Of a DNA stretch of 64,000 bases, positions 10,344 through 19,573 are shown piece by piece. How positions within the stretch are numbered: position 1 is the first letter of the stretch; every line of letters starts with the position of its first letter. A model generated the notes under the pieces. It ran no database searches. It was not told the DNA's origin and was given only the letters and a program-made list of their open reading frames with translations. Origin of the DNA: GCA-020343675 sp964462945 (lineage in GTDB: Bacteria > Planctomycetota > Phycisphaerae > Sedimentisphaerales > Anaerobacaceae); assembly GCA_964462945.1 (NCBI GenBank), contig CAYWZW010000011.1, positions 1 through 64,000 on the forward strand, written 5' to 3'. Made by a program: the position numbers and the translations under genes.

Positions 10344-12308
10344 ATGGATTCAGGAATAAGGATTGAACGTACATTGAGAAAAGGACTGATTTTAGCAGGC
10401 TTTCTATGTGCGATGGTTGTGTGCCTTGCTGCCGGAGCTGCGGACACCGAGCAGAAGCTTCTGGGTGACGAAAGCGACGGCGGCAGGGCACATCCAATTC
10501 ATCGGATCGAGCTGTTAGCTGCGCCCGGCGACGAGAGCAAGGAACCACAGACCGTTGACCCGAATATTGATCCCAAGGCGGAGGTGCTCCTGCCTTTTTC
10601 CACGCGCCATACGTGTGGGCGGTGCCACAGCTACGAGATCATCAAGAAGGGCTGGCACTTCAACAGCGCTGATCCCAACGTTGATCCGGGGCGGCCGGGC
10701 CAGCCGTGGATCTATGTCGATGCCCGTACCGGCACGCAGATCCCGCTTTCCTACCGCTCCTGGCCGGGGACCTTCAAGCCGAAGCAGTTTGGCCTGACGG
10801 ACCGTGAATTTACGAAAATCTTCGGCCGGCAGACGCCGGGCGGTGGTCCCGGCGAGCGACAGATCGAAGACGCCGATGAGATTATGCGGCAGTACATCTC
10901 CGGCAAGCTCGATATTAACTGTCTGAGCTGCCACAACGGTGACCCCCGGCAGGACCAGGGCGGGCCGGCCGGTTACGCCGTGCAGATAAGCCGCGGAAAT
11001 TTCCGCTGGGCTGCGGCGGCATCCTCGGGCCTGGCTTTGGTCAAAGGCTCCGCCGACGACATGGACGAGGCATACGATCCGTTTGACCCGTTCGCCGTCG
11101 AGAGCGCCGGAACCGGGAAAAAGGCGCCGCCGACCATCACGTATCATAAGAACGTCTTTGACCGCGAGAACTTCGTGTTCTTTGACATCGTCAGGCAAGT
11201 TCCTTCAAACCGGTGCTACTTTTGTCACTCGAACTTCTACATAGGCGCCGAAGGGGCGGAAAAATGGGCTTGCGACGAGGACGTTCACCTCAAGGCGGGT
11301 CTGACCTGCGTCGATTGTCATCGGCACGGGATTGAGCACAATATTACCCGAGGATATGCAGGCGAAGAAACGACGCCGGCCAACGAGCTGGCGGCCACGT
11401 CCTCCTGCGAAGGGTGCCACCTTGGAAAGGATTCTTCTTCGGATCCGCTCGCTGGCCGTCTGGGCGCACCGGTTCCTGAGCACCGGGGCCTGCCACCGGT
11501 GCATTTCGAGAAGCTCACGTGCACGGCCTGTCATTCGGGTCCCTGGCCGGCGGCCGAGCCATACGCGACCAAAACGTCGAGGGCTCACCGCCTCGGGACT
11601 CCCAACGTCAACAAGGCGCCCCAGATGCTTCCACACATTGCCTCTTCCGTGTTCGCTAAGCAGGCGGACGGCAAGATCGCACCGCACAAGCTCGTCTGGC
11701 CTTCGTTCTGGGGCGTTCTGCGAGATGGGAAGGTTGAGCCGATTGCGCTTGCGACCGTCACCAAGGTTGTCACTGATGTGCTTGCCAAGGAGAAATTCCC
11801 CTTCTCCGGTGACTGGCCCGATTTGACCGCCGACCATATCGTCAAGGGATTGACCGCGCTGGCAGCCGGCGGTTCACTGGAAGGCAAGGCCGTTTACGTG
11901 ACCGGCGGCAAACTGTACAGCCTTGAGGATTCGGGGCAACTGCGCCAAGAAAAAGACCACGCGGCGGCCAAGCCTTATTTGTGGCCCCTTGGGCACGAGG
12001 TCAGGCCGGCTGCCCAGGCTCTCGGCGTTCGCTACTGCACGGATTGCCATGCGACGGATGCACCTTTCTTCTTCGGTGACGTCAAAATCGACACGCCCGT
12101 CGCTACGGACCGGCAGGCAAAGAAAATGGTTCAGTTCCAGGACATCGACCCGTTCTATGCGTGGGCGTTTGCCTTTTCATTTGTGTTCCGCCCCTGGATG
12201 AAGATTATTGTCCTGGGTTCGAGTGCGGTTCTGGCGCTCGTCTTGTTGTTATATGTGTTGAAGGCCCTGGGCTGTGTCGTGAAGGTGCTGGCCGGGGAAA
12301 ACGAGTAG
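10344..12308 (+). CDS. Seven-heme c-type cytochrome with C-terminal membrane anchor
   Basis: A 654-residue exported electron-transfer protein. The N-terminal signal (about 14-33) is followed by seven CxxCH heme motifs: CGRCH (about 92), CLSCH (194), CYFCH (292), CVDCH (323), CEGCH (356), CTACH (394) and CTDCH (566), numbered one residue high if ATG 10344 is used. A single TM helix lies at about 622-642, leaving a short cytoplasmic tail. I do not recognise a named family; no catalytic signature of a nitrite or tetrathionate reductase is clear. A TTG at 10374 is an alternative start that begins right at the signal peptide. The membrane cytochrome b follows 17 nt later, suggesting a quinone-linked pair. 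Confidence 0.82.
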   Translation: MDSGIRIERTLRKGLILAGFLCAMVVCLAAGAADTEQKLLGDESDGGRAHPIHRIELLAAPGDESKEPQTVDPNIDPKAEVLLPFSTRHTCGRCHSYEIIKKGWHFNSADPNVDPGRPGQPWIYVDARTGTQIPLSYRSWPGTFKPKQFGLTDREFTKIFGRQTPGGGPGERQIEDADEIMRQYISGKLDINCLSCHNGDPRQDQGGPAGYAVQISRGNFRWAAAASSGLALVKGSADDMDEAYDPFDPFAVESAGTGKKAPPTITYHKNVFDRENFVFFDIVRQVPSNRCYFCHSNFYIGAEGAEKWACDEDVHLKAGLTCVDCHRHGIEHNITRGYAGEETTPANELAATSSCEGCHLGKDSSSDPLAGRLGAPVPEHRGLPPVHFEKLTCTACHSGPWPAAEPYATKTSRAHRLGTPNVNKAPQMLPHIASSVFAKQADGKIAPHKLVWPSFWGVLRDGKVEPIALATVTKVVTDVLAKEKFPFSGDWPDLTADHIVKGLTALAAGGSLEGKAVYVTGGKLYSLEDSGQLRQEKDHAAAKPYLWPLGHEVRPAAQALGVRYCTDCHATDAPFFFGDVKIDTPVATDRQAKKMVQFQDIDPFYAWAFAFSFVFRPWMKIIVLGSSAVLALVLLLYVLKALGCVVKVLAGENE

Positions 12309-12325
12309 GTTTTACGAGGCAATGT

Positions 12326-12850
12326 ATGGCTCGAACGATTTCGACGCGCAAGCGAAGCCTTGTGGACATTTTGCGGATACTTGCATACTTGGTAGCGCTG
12401 CTTAGCTTTGTCGTATTAGCGGTGACCGGCTTCTATCCGGTCCTTGTTTTGGGCGAGCACATTTCAGGCTATCTGGTGATGGTGCACGCCACATTTGCGC
12501 CGGTTTTCGCCGTCTGCCTGGCGTTCCTGGCCGTTGTATGGGCGCGCAACTGTCAGTTCATGCGGGGCGACTGGCCCTGGTTTGAGCGCATCGTTCAGCG
12601 TGTGACGCTGGTCAAGAGCGGCGATGACCAATCGCCTCGCAAACGCTCTGGTCTGGGCCAGAAAATAACGTTTTGGCTGATCGTTTTTTTGGCTGTGCCG
12701 CTGGGCCTGTCGATCGTTCTGAGCATGTTTCCACTTTTCGGGACGCATGGGCAGGAGCTTCTCTTGGGTACGCATCGCAGCTTGGCTTTGATCTTCGCAC
12801 CTGTGGCGATCCTCCATACCATCCTGCTGATCAGGGGTCGAGCGAAATAA
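12326..12850 (+). CDS. Four-helix membrane cytochrome b-type subunit
   Basis: A 174-residue membrane protein with four predicted TM segments (about 12-35, 42-65, 108-130, 145-170). Histidines in or near the helices (GEH, VHATF, GTHGQ, GTHRS, LHT) could ligate heme b, as in formate-dehydrogenase-gamma or cytochrome b561-like subunits. ATG 12326 is chosen because it follows GAGG and places a short basic N-terminus (STRKRS) before TM1; the longer frame from 12161 overlaps the cytochrome c gene. The position directly after the seven-heme protein implies that it links the periplasmic hemes to the quinone pool. The direction of electron flow is not determined. Confidence 0.68.
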   Translation: MARTISTRKRSLVDILRILAYLVALLSFVVLAVTGFYPVLVLGEHISGYLVMVHATFAPVFAVCLAFLAVVWARNCQFMRGDWPWFERIVQRVTLVKSGDDQSPRKRSGLGQKITFWLIVFLAVPLGLSIVLSMFPLFGTHGQELLLGTHRSLALIFAPVAILHTILLIRGRAK

Positions 12851-13044
12851 TAGTTGTGGCGGCGGGTTGTTCTTCTGTATAATTCTCAGGGTCGCCGGCG
12901 CGCCGGATGGCGCGTCCGAGGCCTTTTCTATATCCCGACGCAGATTGCAGCCTTGTTCCATTGCGATAGGCTTTGGCTTTATATAGTGTGTTTTGCAGAG
13001 CACAAGGGGGCTCCTGCAAAGGAGCCGGAAAGGAGAAAGAGCCG

Positions 13045-14151
13045 ATGGAAAAGGTCAAGGTAGCTGTGGTCGGGCTTGGCTTCGGCGCCGAGTTCATCCC
13101 CATTTATCAAAAGCACCCCGACGCTGAGTGTTACGCCTTATGCCAGCGTAACGAAGACCACCTCAACGAGATAGGCGACCAGTTTGGCATCGAAAGGCGA
13201 TTCACCAGGTTTGAAGACCTCCTGAGCATTGACGAGCTGGACGCTATCCACATTGTCTCCCCGATAGCCGACCACGCCTGGATGTCGCTGGAATCCTTGA
13301 AGGCGGGCAAACACACTGCATGTACGGTCCCCATGGCGACGACCAAGAAGGACTGTATTGCGCTTGTCAAGGCCAGAGAGAAATCCGGCAAAGTCTATAT
13401 GATGATGGAGACGGCGGTCTATACCCGCGAATTTCTCTATGCCAAGGAGCTTGTCGAATCGGGCAAATTAGGCAAGATACAGTTTTTGAGGGGCTCCCAT
13501 CAGCAGAACATGGGCCTGCCGGGCTGGCCGCAGTACTGGTACGGCTTCCCGCCCATGCACTACGCGACCCACGCCGTTAGTCCGCTGCTGTGCCTTGCAA
13601 AGAAGCGGGCCGAATCGGTCGTCTGTCACGGCTCGGGCCAGATCAGCGAAGACTACGCGAAGCGATACAACGCGCCTTTTGCTATCGAGACCGCCCTTGT
13701 CAAGCTTGCCGATTCCGACTTGGCTTGTGAGGTGACGCGGTCCCTCTTTGATACCATCAGACAGTACCGCGAGAGTTTTGACGTGTACGGCACAAAGCTC
13801 TCATTCGAATGGGAGCAGACGGCCGGCGAAGGCCCTGTCATTTATTCCGGCTATGAGGACGCCGAGAGAGCTAAAGTCCCCGACTACGGACATCTCTTGC
13901 CGAGGCAGATCGCTCCCTTCACGGGACACGGCGTCTATGACGAAGGGCACGAGCACACCTCCTTTATTCAGGGCAGCGGGCACGGCGGCTCTCATCCCCA
14001 CCTGACGCACGAGTTCATTCGCGCGATTGTCGAAAACAGGCAGTCCGCCGTCGATGCAAGAACCGCCGCCAACTGGACGATGACGGGGATCTGTGCCCAC
14101 GAGTCGGCGATGAAAGGCGGCATACGGATTCAGATTCCCAAGACCGATTAG
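13045..14151 (+). CDS. Cytoplasmic Gfo/Idh/MocA family protein lacking the EKP lysine
   Basis: A 368-residue protein with no export signal. The Rossmann motif VVGLGFGAEF is at about 8-17. Where the family has EKP, it reads TVP (residues 94-96), so the usual catalytic lysine is missing. The rest is well preserved, including MMMETAVYTREFLY and the HYATHAVSPLL segment. From memory, a CTVPMA variant with these blocks exists as a distinct subfamily, so this is likely a conserved variant rather than decay; I could not check this. ATG 13045 has AAGGAGAAAG just upstream. It may act as an isomerase, lyase or dehydrogenase on an imported sugar. The permease gene follows. Confidence 0.82.
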   Translation: MEKVKVAVVGLGFGAEFIPIYQKHPDAECYALCQRNEDHLNEIGDQFGIERRFTRFEDLLSIDELDAIHIVSPIADHAWMSLESLKAGKHTACTVPMATTKKDCIALVKAREKSGKVYMMMETAVYTREFLYAKELVESGKLGKIQFLRGSHQQNMGLPGWPQYWYGFPPMHYATHAVSPLLCLAKKRAESVVCHGSGQISEDYAKRYNAPFAIETALVKLADSDLACEVTRSLFDTIRQYRESFDVYGTKLSFEWEQTAGEGPVIYSGYEDAERAKVPDYGHLLPRQIAPFTGHGVYDEGHEHTSFIQGSGHGGSHPHLTHEFIRAIVENRQSAVDARTAANWTMTGICAHESAMKGGIRIQIPKTD

Positions 14152-14293
14152 CCGGGTTTCGGCTGCCTGCAAATTTCCCGCAGATCATTGAAAAAGCTGG
14201 TTGCTTGGAGCCGCACCTGTTATATTTAGTGCGGAGAATCCGGCGTCGTGCCGGTGGGACATAATCGAGGCAATTGAGTTAGGAGAACCGATC

Positions 14294-15682
14294 ATGAGCA
14301 ATGGAGCGTTACCGAGTTACATTAGCATGGCCAAGCCAAACCCAGCCGGGAACCGGGCGCCGTGGTATAAGAACACGGCCCCCACGTATGCCGGGATCTT
14401 CCTGTGGTTCGTGTTCTGGATGGGATCGACCCAGGCCGGGAACGCTGGCGGGGTGTTGTCACACGGCCCGTGGGCGCCCATCGTGAGTCTGGCGCTGGCG
14501 GCGCTGCTGTGCCATGCCTTCTACTACATTGTGCTGGGCATCATGGGCCAGAAGACGGGCCTGCCGCTCTATATTGTGGGCACGTCCACATTCGGCACCC
14601 AGGGCGGCTTCATCCTGCCGGGCTTCCTGATGGGCGTTCTGCAATTCGGCTGGCTCGGGGTCAATATCTACTTCTCAGCTATGGCACTGAGTGCCGCCTT
14701 GTCAATCAACGCGCAGATCATCATGGTAGTGTGGGGTGTCCTCGCGGCGTTCATGGGACTCAAGGGCATCCAGTATGTTGCGCGCGTTGCGACGTACCTT
14801 CCGCTGATCCCGCTGGCCGCACTGGTTATCATGTTCCTGATGACGGTTGGCGGGCTGAGGAGTTTCAACGCAGATGAATTTGTAAAGCTGCATCAAACGA
14901 CCGTTGCAACAGCCCCGGCAGCGCTGACAGCGTTCGGCCTGGTGGCATTTGTGGTTTCGTACGTCGTCGGCTTTTTTGCGACCGCCGGTGCCGCCGGCGT
15001 TGACTTCGGCACGAACAGTCGTAATGAGAGCGACGTCCACTTGGGTGGCTTTGTCGGTATTGCCCTGGCGATCATCTTGACGGCCGGCCTGGCGATGCTG
15101 ATTGTGGCCGGTGCTTACGGAAAACCGGATATCGCTGCCGCGGCCGCCAAAGACGGCAAGATGGCCATGGACGCGTTCTCGCTGATCCCGATCGTGTTGG
15201 GCTCCGCCGCGGGCAGATGGATTCACCTCTTACTGGCAATCTCGGCGTTCCCCGCCGCCTGTTTCTCGGCCTTCATTGCCGCCAACAGCTTCAAGACGAC
15301 CCTTGCCAAGGTCAATCCGTTCGTCTCCGTGGGAATTGGAACGGCGGTCTCGATCCTGCTGTCGGTCTTCGGGCTGGCAGGCCAGTTGATCCCCGTCTTC
15401 AACATCATTGGCGCATCGTTCGGCCCGATCTGCGGTGCAATGGCGGTGGATTACGTTCTCAGCGGCTGCAAATGGGCCGGTCCGCGTGCGGGCTTCAACG
15501 CGGCAGGCTGGCTGGCGTGGGGCTTCGGTTTCGTGGTTGGCATCATGCCTAACCTTGGCATACCGCTGCCTCTGGCGCCCGTATGGGCTATGGTCGTCGG
15601 TGCTGTGCTCTACTTCGTTCTGGCCAAGGCCGGTCTCGAATCGAAGGTCGTTGGAATGGGAACTGCACCGGCACAGAGGTAA
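14294..15682 (+). CDS. NCS1/cytosine-permease-like membrane transporter
   Basis: A 462-residue integral membrane protein with about 12 hydrophobic segments and the N-terminal WYKNTAPTYAGIFLW block typical of nucleobase:cation symporter-1 (CodB-like) proteins. The family imports purines, pyrimidines, hydantoins and related small molecules with H+ or Na+. In this locus the cargo could be a sugar-like or polyol product, but that is speculation from context. AGGAGA lies 7 nt before ATG 14294; a longer frame from TTG 14201 has no ribosome site. It is the last gene of the locus, and a strong intrinsic terminator follows. Confidence 0.75.
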   Translation: MSNGALPSYISMAKPNPAGNRAPWYKNTAPTYAGIFLWFVFWMGSTQAGNAGGVLSHGPWAPIVSLALAALLCHAFYYIVLGIMGQKTGLPLYIVGTSTFGTQGGFILPGFLMGVLQFGWLGVNIYFSAMALSAALSINAQIIMVVWGVLAAFMGLKGIQYVARVATYLPLIPLAALVIMFLMTVGGLRSFNADEFVKLHQTTVATAPAALTAFGLVAFVVSYVVGFFATAGAAGVDFGTNSRNESDVHLGGFVGIALAIILTAGLAMLIVAGAYGKPDIAAAAAKDGKMAMDAFSLIPIVLGSAAGRWIHLLLAISAFPAACFSAFIAANSFKTTLAKVNPFVSVGIGTAVSILLSVFGLAGQLIPVFNIIGASFGPICGAMAVDYVLSGCKWAGPRAGFNAAGWLAWGFGFVVGIMPNLGIPLPLAPVWAMVVGAVLYFVLAKAGLESKVVGMGTAPAQR

Positions 15683-15746
15683 GAGAGCGAGTGAGAAACG
15701 GCAGTCCGGAAACTCACTTTTCGTCTTGACGAGTTGATAGATACGG

Positions 15747-15787
15747 CAGGGATTCGGTGGAGCACTGAATCCCTGTTGCTTTTTTAA
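15747..15787 (+). terminator. Rho-independent terminator after the NCS1-like gene
   Basis: A 9-bp perfect stem CAGGGATTC (15747-15755) / GAATCCCTG (15767-15775) with an 11-nt loop is followed by TTGCTTTTTT. This marks the end of the sugar locus. The rest of the gene-free stretch 15683-16024 holds the promoter listed next and nothing else I can support. Confidence 0.88.
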
Positions 15788-15902
15788 ATAAATTTGCGAG
15801 TGAAGTTAAGTACAGTATTAACAACCTCTTATGCTGGCTACTATTCGAGCAACGTCGTCTGTGCAAGGCGGATGGAAGAAAAAAAATATACTTTTGGGCG
15901 GC

Positions 15903-15931
15903 TTGACAACGTCCTACAAGTAGGGTAGCAT
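15903..15931 (+). promoter_or_regulatory. Promoter with a palindrome in the spacer
   Basis: TTGACA (15903-15908), 17-nt spacer, TAGCAT (15926-15931). Inside the spacer, CCTAC-AA-GTAGG (15913-15924) is a perfect 12-bp inverted repeat, placed where a repressor would block RNA polymerase. It drives the lipoprotein-TIGR03663-ApbE operon with a leader of about 87 nt. Confidence 0.6.
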
Positions 15932-16024
15932 CCCGCTTTTGGCTGCGGCGGATACCTGTCAGTTTGCTGGCGGTTGCAAGTTTCGTCAGTTGAATAGAAT
16001 CTCGAATTTTGAGGTAAAAAGGAA

Positions 16025-16906
16025 ATGATGAAGAAAGATTTTAGTTCGATTGTGAGAATTTGCGTCTGTGTGTTGTTTGCGCTGTCTCTATGCCTTGTTC
16101 CATCCTGCAAGAAATCGCCTCGGGAGCCTGCCCCCCAAGGTTCCGGCCGGCAGACCAGCGGGACAACGACGCCTCAAGCCCCGGCCCAGAGCGCCGCTCA
16201 GCCGGCCGCTGAGAAGACTCCGCAAGCCGTGGCAAAGACCGCCTCCGACGCTCCAGCCTTGAAGGAGCCGCAAGCGGCGAAAGCTCCTGCCGCCGACAGC
16301 GGGGGTTTAGTGCCGGTTGACATACAGTTGCCCCGGCCGATGTTCGTAGGCACACCGCAGGACACACGGGTAGCGAATCTCGAAAAACCGCTCGGCAAGC
16401 CGCGTCCGCCGTTTCTGGCCCCGCCGGGAACGAAAAATGTGGCTTTGGGCAAGCCGGTGACCAGCAGCGATGAGGAGCCGATCATCGGCGAGATCGAGAT
16501 GATCACCGACGGTGACATGGAAGCGGCCGACGGCAGCTATGTTGAGCTGGGCCCGTTTGTGCAGAACGTCACCATTGACCTCCAAGCGATGAACAACATT
16601 TACGCCATTTTGGTCTGGCATTATCATAAAGAGGCCCGCGTTTACTTCGACGTTGTCGTGCGGGTTGCCGACGACCCCGATTTCATTACGAACGTCAAGA
16701 CCGTGTTCAACAATGACGTTGACAATTCCGCCGGCCTTGGCGTCGGCAAAGACCTGCACTATACGGAAACGAATGAGGGCAGACTGATCGACGTCCTTGC
16801 CCAGGGCATCAAGGCGCGCTATGTCCGGCTCTACAGCAACGGCAATACCAGCAACGACTTGAACCACTATATCGAGGTCGCAGTCTACGGCAAGCCGGTA
16901 GAATAA
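16025..16906 (+). CDS. Lipoprotein with Pro/Ala-rich linker and discoidin-like domain
   Basis: A 293-residue predicted lipoprotein. The lipobox LVPSC places the lipidated Cys near residue 28. Residues about 30-100 form a Pro/Ala/Gln-rich linker (many AP, KTPQ and AQ units). The C-terminal part, about 135-293, resembles an F5/8 type C (galactose-binding-like) domain: it starts NVALGKPVTSSD and ends with ARYVRLYSNGN and EVAVYG. Such domains bind carbohydrate or surface ligands without catalysis. ATG 16025 and ATG 16028 are both possible after AAGGAA. The gene is followed 1 nt later by the TIGR03663 gene, so it is part of that operon. Confidence 0.72.
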   Translation: MMKKDFSSIVRICVCVLFALSLCLVPSCKKSPREPAPQGSGRQTSGTTTPQAPAQSAAQPAAEKTPQAVAKTASDAPALKEPQAAKAPAADSGGLVPVDIQLPRPMFVGTPQDTRVANLEKPLGKPRPPFLAPPGTKNVALGKPVTSSDEEPIIGEIEMITDGDMEAADGSYVELGPFVQNVTIDLQAMNNIYAILVWHYHKEARVYFDVVVRVADDPDFITNVKTVFNNDVDNSAGLGVGKDLHYTETNEGRLIDVLAQGIKARYVRLYSNGNTSNDLNHYIEVAVYGKPVE

Positions 16907-16907
16907 G

Positions 16908-18548
16908 ATGACCAGGAACTGTTGCGTCCTGATTTTGGCCGCGACAATTGTTGCGCTCGCGCTGCGCGTGCCGCGGCTCCAGCACCGCCCCATGCACGGC
17001 GACGAGGCCGTCCACGCCATCAAATTCGGCAAATTGCTTGAGGAAGGGGTCTATACTTATGACCCGGACGAGTACCATGGCCCGACACTCAATTACCTGA
17101 CATTGATCCCCGCTTGGCTCACCGGCGCTGCAGAACTGACGCAGGTGACGGAGGTCACGCTGCGCATCGTGCCCGTTTTTTTCGGGGTGTGTCTGGTCCT
17201 GCTGCTGTTGCTGATAGCCGGCGGCCTGGGACGGGGCGGGGCGGTTTATGCCGCTGTCTTGACCGCTGTCTCACCCGCTATGGTTTTCTACAGCCGCTAC
17301 TACATTCAGGAAATGCTCCTGGTCTGTTTCACCTTTGGCGCCATTGTATCGGGCTACCGATACACGAGGAGCAAGACAATCGTCTGGGCTTTGCTGGCGG
17401 GCGTATTCCTGGGCCTGATGCACGCCAGCAAGGAAACGTGCATCATTGCTTTCGGCTCGATGGTCCTGGCTCTGCTGCCTACGCTGCTGATGCAGCGGCA
17501 GAAGGGTTCTTTCATCAGTGCTCTCAAGGTCATACGACCGTCTCATCTTGCCGGGGGCTTGGCGGCCGCAGTAGTCGTCTCGGTGCTGTTTCATTCGTCA
17601 TTTCTGTCCAACCCCGCCGGAATCCTGGATTCGGTTCGGACCTACACGACCTATCTGGGCCGGGCGAGCGGCAACTCGCTGCATATTCATCCGTGGCATT
17701 ACTATCTGGAGATGCTCATCTACTTCAGATACGGTGGCGGCCCGATCTGGACCGAGGCCCTCATTGTCCTGCTGGCTGTGGTTGGTTTTATTGCTGCGAT
17801 GACAAGAAAAGGCCTGTCTTCCGCCAACGTTCAACTTCTCAGATTCATCGCCTTTTACACGCTCATTTTGACAGTAGTCTATTCGGCAGTTCCCTATAAG
17901 ACACCCTGGTGTATGCTGGGTTTTCTCCATGGTATGATTCTTCTGGCCGGCGTTGGGTCTGCCGTCCTGGTCAAGCTTGTGCCGAACGTTTTGCCCCGCT
18001 TGCTTATTCTCTGTTTGCTGTTTGAAGCTTCGGTTCACTTGACTTGGCAGGCCTACCGGACCAGCTACAAGTTTGATGCGGACAGTCGTAATCCTTATGT
18101 CTATGCCCACCCAACGGCGGAGGTGTTTACCTTAGTGCAGCGGGTCGAACAGATGGCCGGGGCGCTGAAAGCGCTGGCCAAGGAGCAGCCGGAGAAGGTT
18201 CAAATGCGGATTCAGGTGATCTGCCCCGGGCATGACTACTGGCCGCTGCCGTGGTACTTCCGGCGATTAGAGGGAGGAGCTGTCATCTGGTCCGGCCAGG
18301 TGGATGCGGGTATGGATGCGGCTCCGCTGATTATTGCCTCGCCCGAGGTCGAGGGGGCGCTGACCGAGAAACTCTATACCCTCACTCCTCTGGAAAAGCG
18401 CCAAATGTATTTGTTCCTATTTGACAAGCCGTACTACGTGTGGTTGCGGCCGCAAGTCAAATTGCTCGGCTTCGTAAGAAAGGACCTGTGGGATTACTTC
18501 CAGCAGCAGGCCGAGACGGCGCAAACACAGACAGAGGACGAAAAATGA
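16908..18548 (+). CDS. TIGR03663-type polytopic membrane glycosyltransferase-like protein
   Basis: A 546-residue protein with about 10-11 TM segments in the first 370 residues and a soluble C-terminal region. The first periplasmic loop carries HGDEAVHA, the GT-C-like acidic motif of GT39/PMT-type enzymes, and the YDPDEYHGPTLNYL block that I associate with the TIGR03663 family. GT-C enzymes transfer sugars from polyprenyl-phosphate donors on the outer face of the cytoplasmic membrane. The start codon is 1 nt after the lipoprotein stop. Its own stop overlaps the ApbE start (ATGA), which indicates tight co-expression. The acceptor could be the upstream lipoprotein or a surface glycan; this is a guess. 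Confidence 0.78.
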   Translation: MTRNCCVLILAATIVALALRVPRLQHRPMHGDEAVHAIKFGKLLEEGVYTYDPDEYHGPTLNYLTLIPAWLTGAAELTQVTEVTLRIVPVFFGVCLVLLLLLIAGGLGRGGAVYAAVLTAVSPAMVFYSRYYIQEMLLVCFTFGAIVSGYRYTRSKTIVWALLAGVFLGLMHASKETCIIAFGSMVLALLPTLLMQRQKGSFISALKVIRPSHLAGGLAAAVVVSVLFHSSFLSNPAGILDSVRTYTTYLGRASGNSLHIHPWHYYLEMLIYFRYGGGPIWTEALIVLLAVVGFIAAMTRKGLSSANVQLLRFIAFYTLILTVVYSAVPYKTPWCMLGFLHGMILLAGVGSAVLVKLVPNVLPRLLILCLLFEASVHLTWQAYRTSYKFDADSRNPYVYAHPTAEVFTLVQRVEQMAGALKALAKEQPEKVQMRIQVICPGHDYWPLPWYFRRLEGGAVIWSGQVDAGMDAAPLIIASPEVEGALTEKLYTLTPLEKRQMYLFLFDKPYYVWLRPQVKLLGFVRKDLWDYFQQQAETAQTQTEDEK

Positions 18549-19534
18549 CCGAACCCGAACAGCGAGAAGAAGCTTGTTTTGTCCGGAGCGACTGTGAGCC
18601 GGTCCCCGGCATGAAGCGTTTTTCACATGAAGCGATGGCGACGACCTTTGAGATCATTGTCGTGTACGAGGATGAGCGCTACGCCCGGCAGGCGGCGGCG
18701 GCGGCTTTCGATGAGGTGGACCGGCTCGAAGGGGAGCTTAGCCGCTTCCTTGAGAGCAGTGACATTGCCCGAATCAATAATCTGCCTGCCCATCAGGTCC
18801 TGCTGCTTGGCCTGGATGCGTTTGAGTGCCTGCGGCTTAGTGTCCGAATGTACGCTGAAACTAACGGAGCTTTCGACGTCACCGTCGGGTCCCTGCTGAA
18901 ATGCTGGCGTAACGACGATGGATCGCCGCGCGCGCCTTCGCGGGAAGAGCTGGATGTTGCCCGTCTGCACACCGGCGCGAATCTTCTGCAATTGGATGAG
19001 CGGGAGCATACGGTCCGGCTGTCGGTCAGTCCCGTGCAAATCGATCTCGGTGGGATCGGCAAGGGTTACGCCGTTGACCGTGTGGCGGAGCTGCTGCGTG
19101 AGTGGGGTATTGATGCAGCTTTGATTTCCGGCGGCTACAGCTCCGTCCTGGCGCTGGATGCCCCCGCTGGCACAAAGGGCTGGCCTCTGACGTTGAGCGA
19201 CCCGGCTGATCGCACACACATATTGGCACGTCCCCATTTGCGAGCCCGGGCCCTGAGCGGTTCCGGAGTGCAGAAAGGCGGGCATATCATCAGCCCGCGC
19301 ACGGGCCGGCCCATTGAGGGCAGACGGGCCACCTGGGCGTCCGCCCCCGACGCCGGGACGGCCGATGCGCTCTCGACGGCTTTTATGATTATGGATCCCG
19401 ATGAAATCAAGCAGTACTGCTCGCTGCATCCGGGCGCGCTGGCGCTGATCATCCTGCAGGAACAGGGCAAAGAGACACAGAAAGATACGATCCTGCATTT
19501 CGGCCCTTGGGAAGAGAACGTGCCGCTGAAATGA
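18545..19534 (+). CDS. apbE: FAD:protein FMN transferase (ApbE family) without signal peptide
   Basis: A 329-residue flavin transferase that attaches FMN covalently to a Thr or Ser of target proteins. Family blocks are present: MATTFEI near residue 30, GAFDVTVG, IDLGGIGKGYAVD (flavin and phosphate binding), SGSGVQKGGHIISPRTG, and GTADALSTAFM (metal site). The HIIDPRTG block reads HIISPRTG here, losing a commonly acidic position. Unlike most bacterial ApbE proteins, it has no signal peptide or lipobox, so it is probably cytoplasmic. It overlaps the TIGR03663 gene by 4 nt. No Rnf or Nqr genes are in the window to serve as target. Confidence 0.88.
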   Translation: MTEPEQREEACFVRSDCEPVPGMKRFSHEAMATTFEIIVVYEDERYARQAAAAAFDEVDRLEGELSRFLESSDIARINNLPAHQVLLLGLDAFECLRLSVRMYAETNGAFDVTVGSLLKCWRNDDGSPRAPSREELDVARLHTGANLLQLDEREHTVRLSVSPVQIDLGGIGKGYAVDRVAELLREWGIDAALISGGYSSVLALDAPAGTKGWPLTLSDPADRTHILARPHLRARALSGSGVQKGGHIISPRTGRPIEGRRATWASAPDAGTADALSTAFMIMDPDEIKQYCSLHPGALALIILQEQGKETQKDTILHFGPWEENVPLK

Positions 19535-19573
19535 AAACGGACTCGGCCTCTTGAGATTGCCGGCGAAAAGGCC

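Noticed and set aside
14188..14226. Possible promoter TTGAAA or TTGCTT with TATATT before the NCS1-like gene
   Set aside because: Spacers of 27 and 14 nt are outside the usual range, so it is not supported as a promoter.
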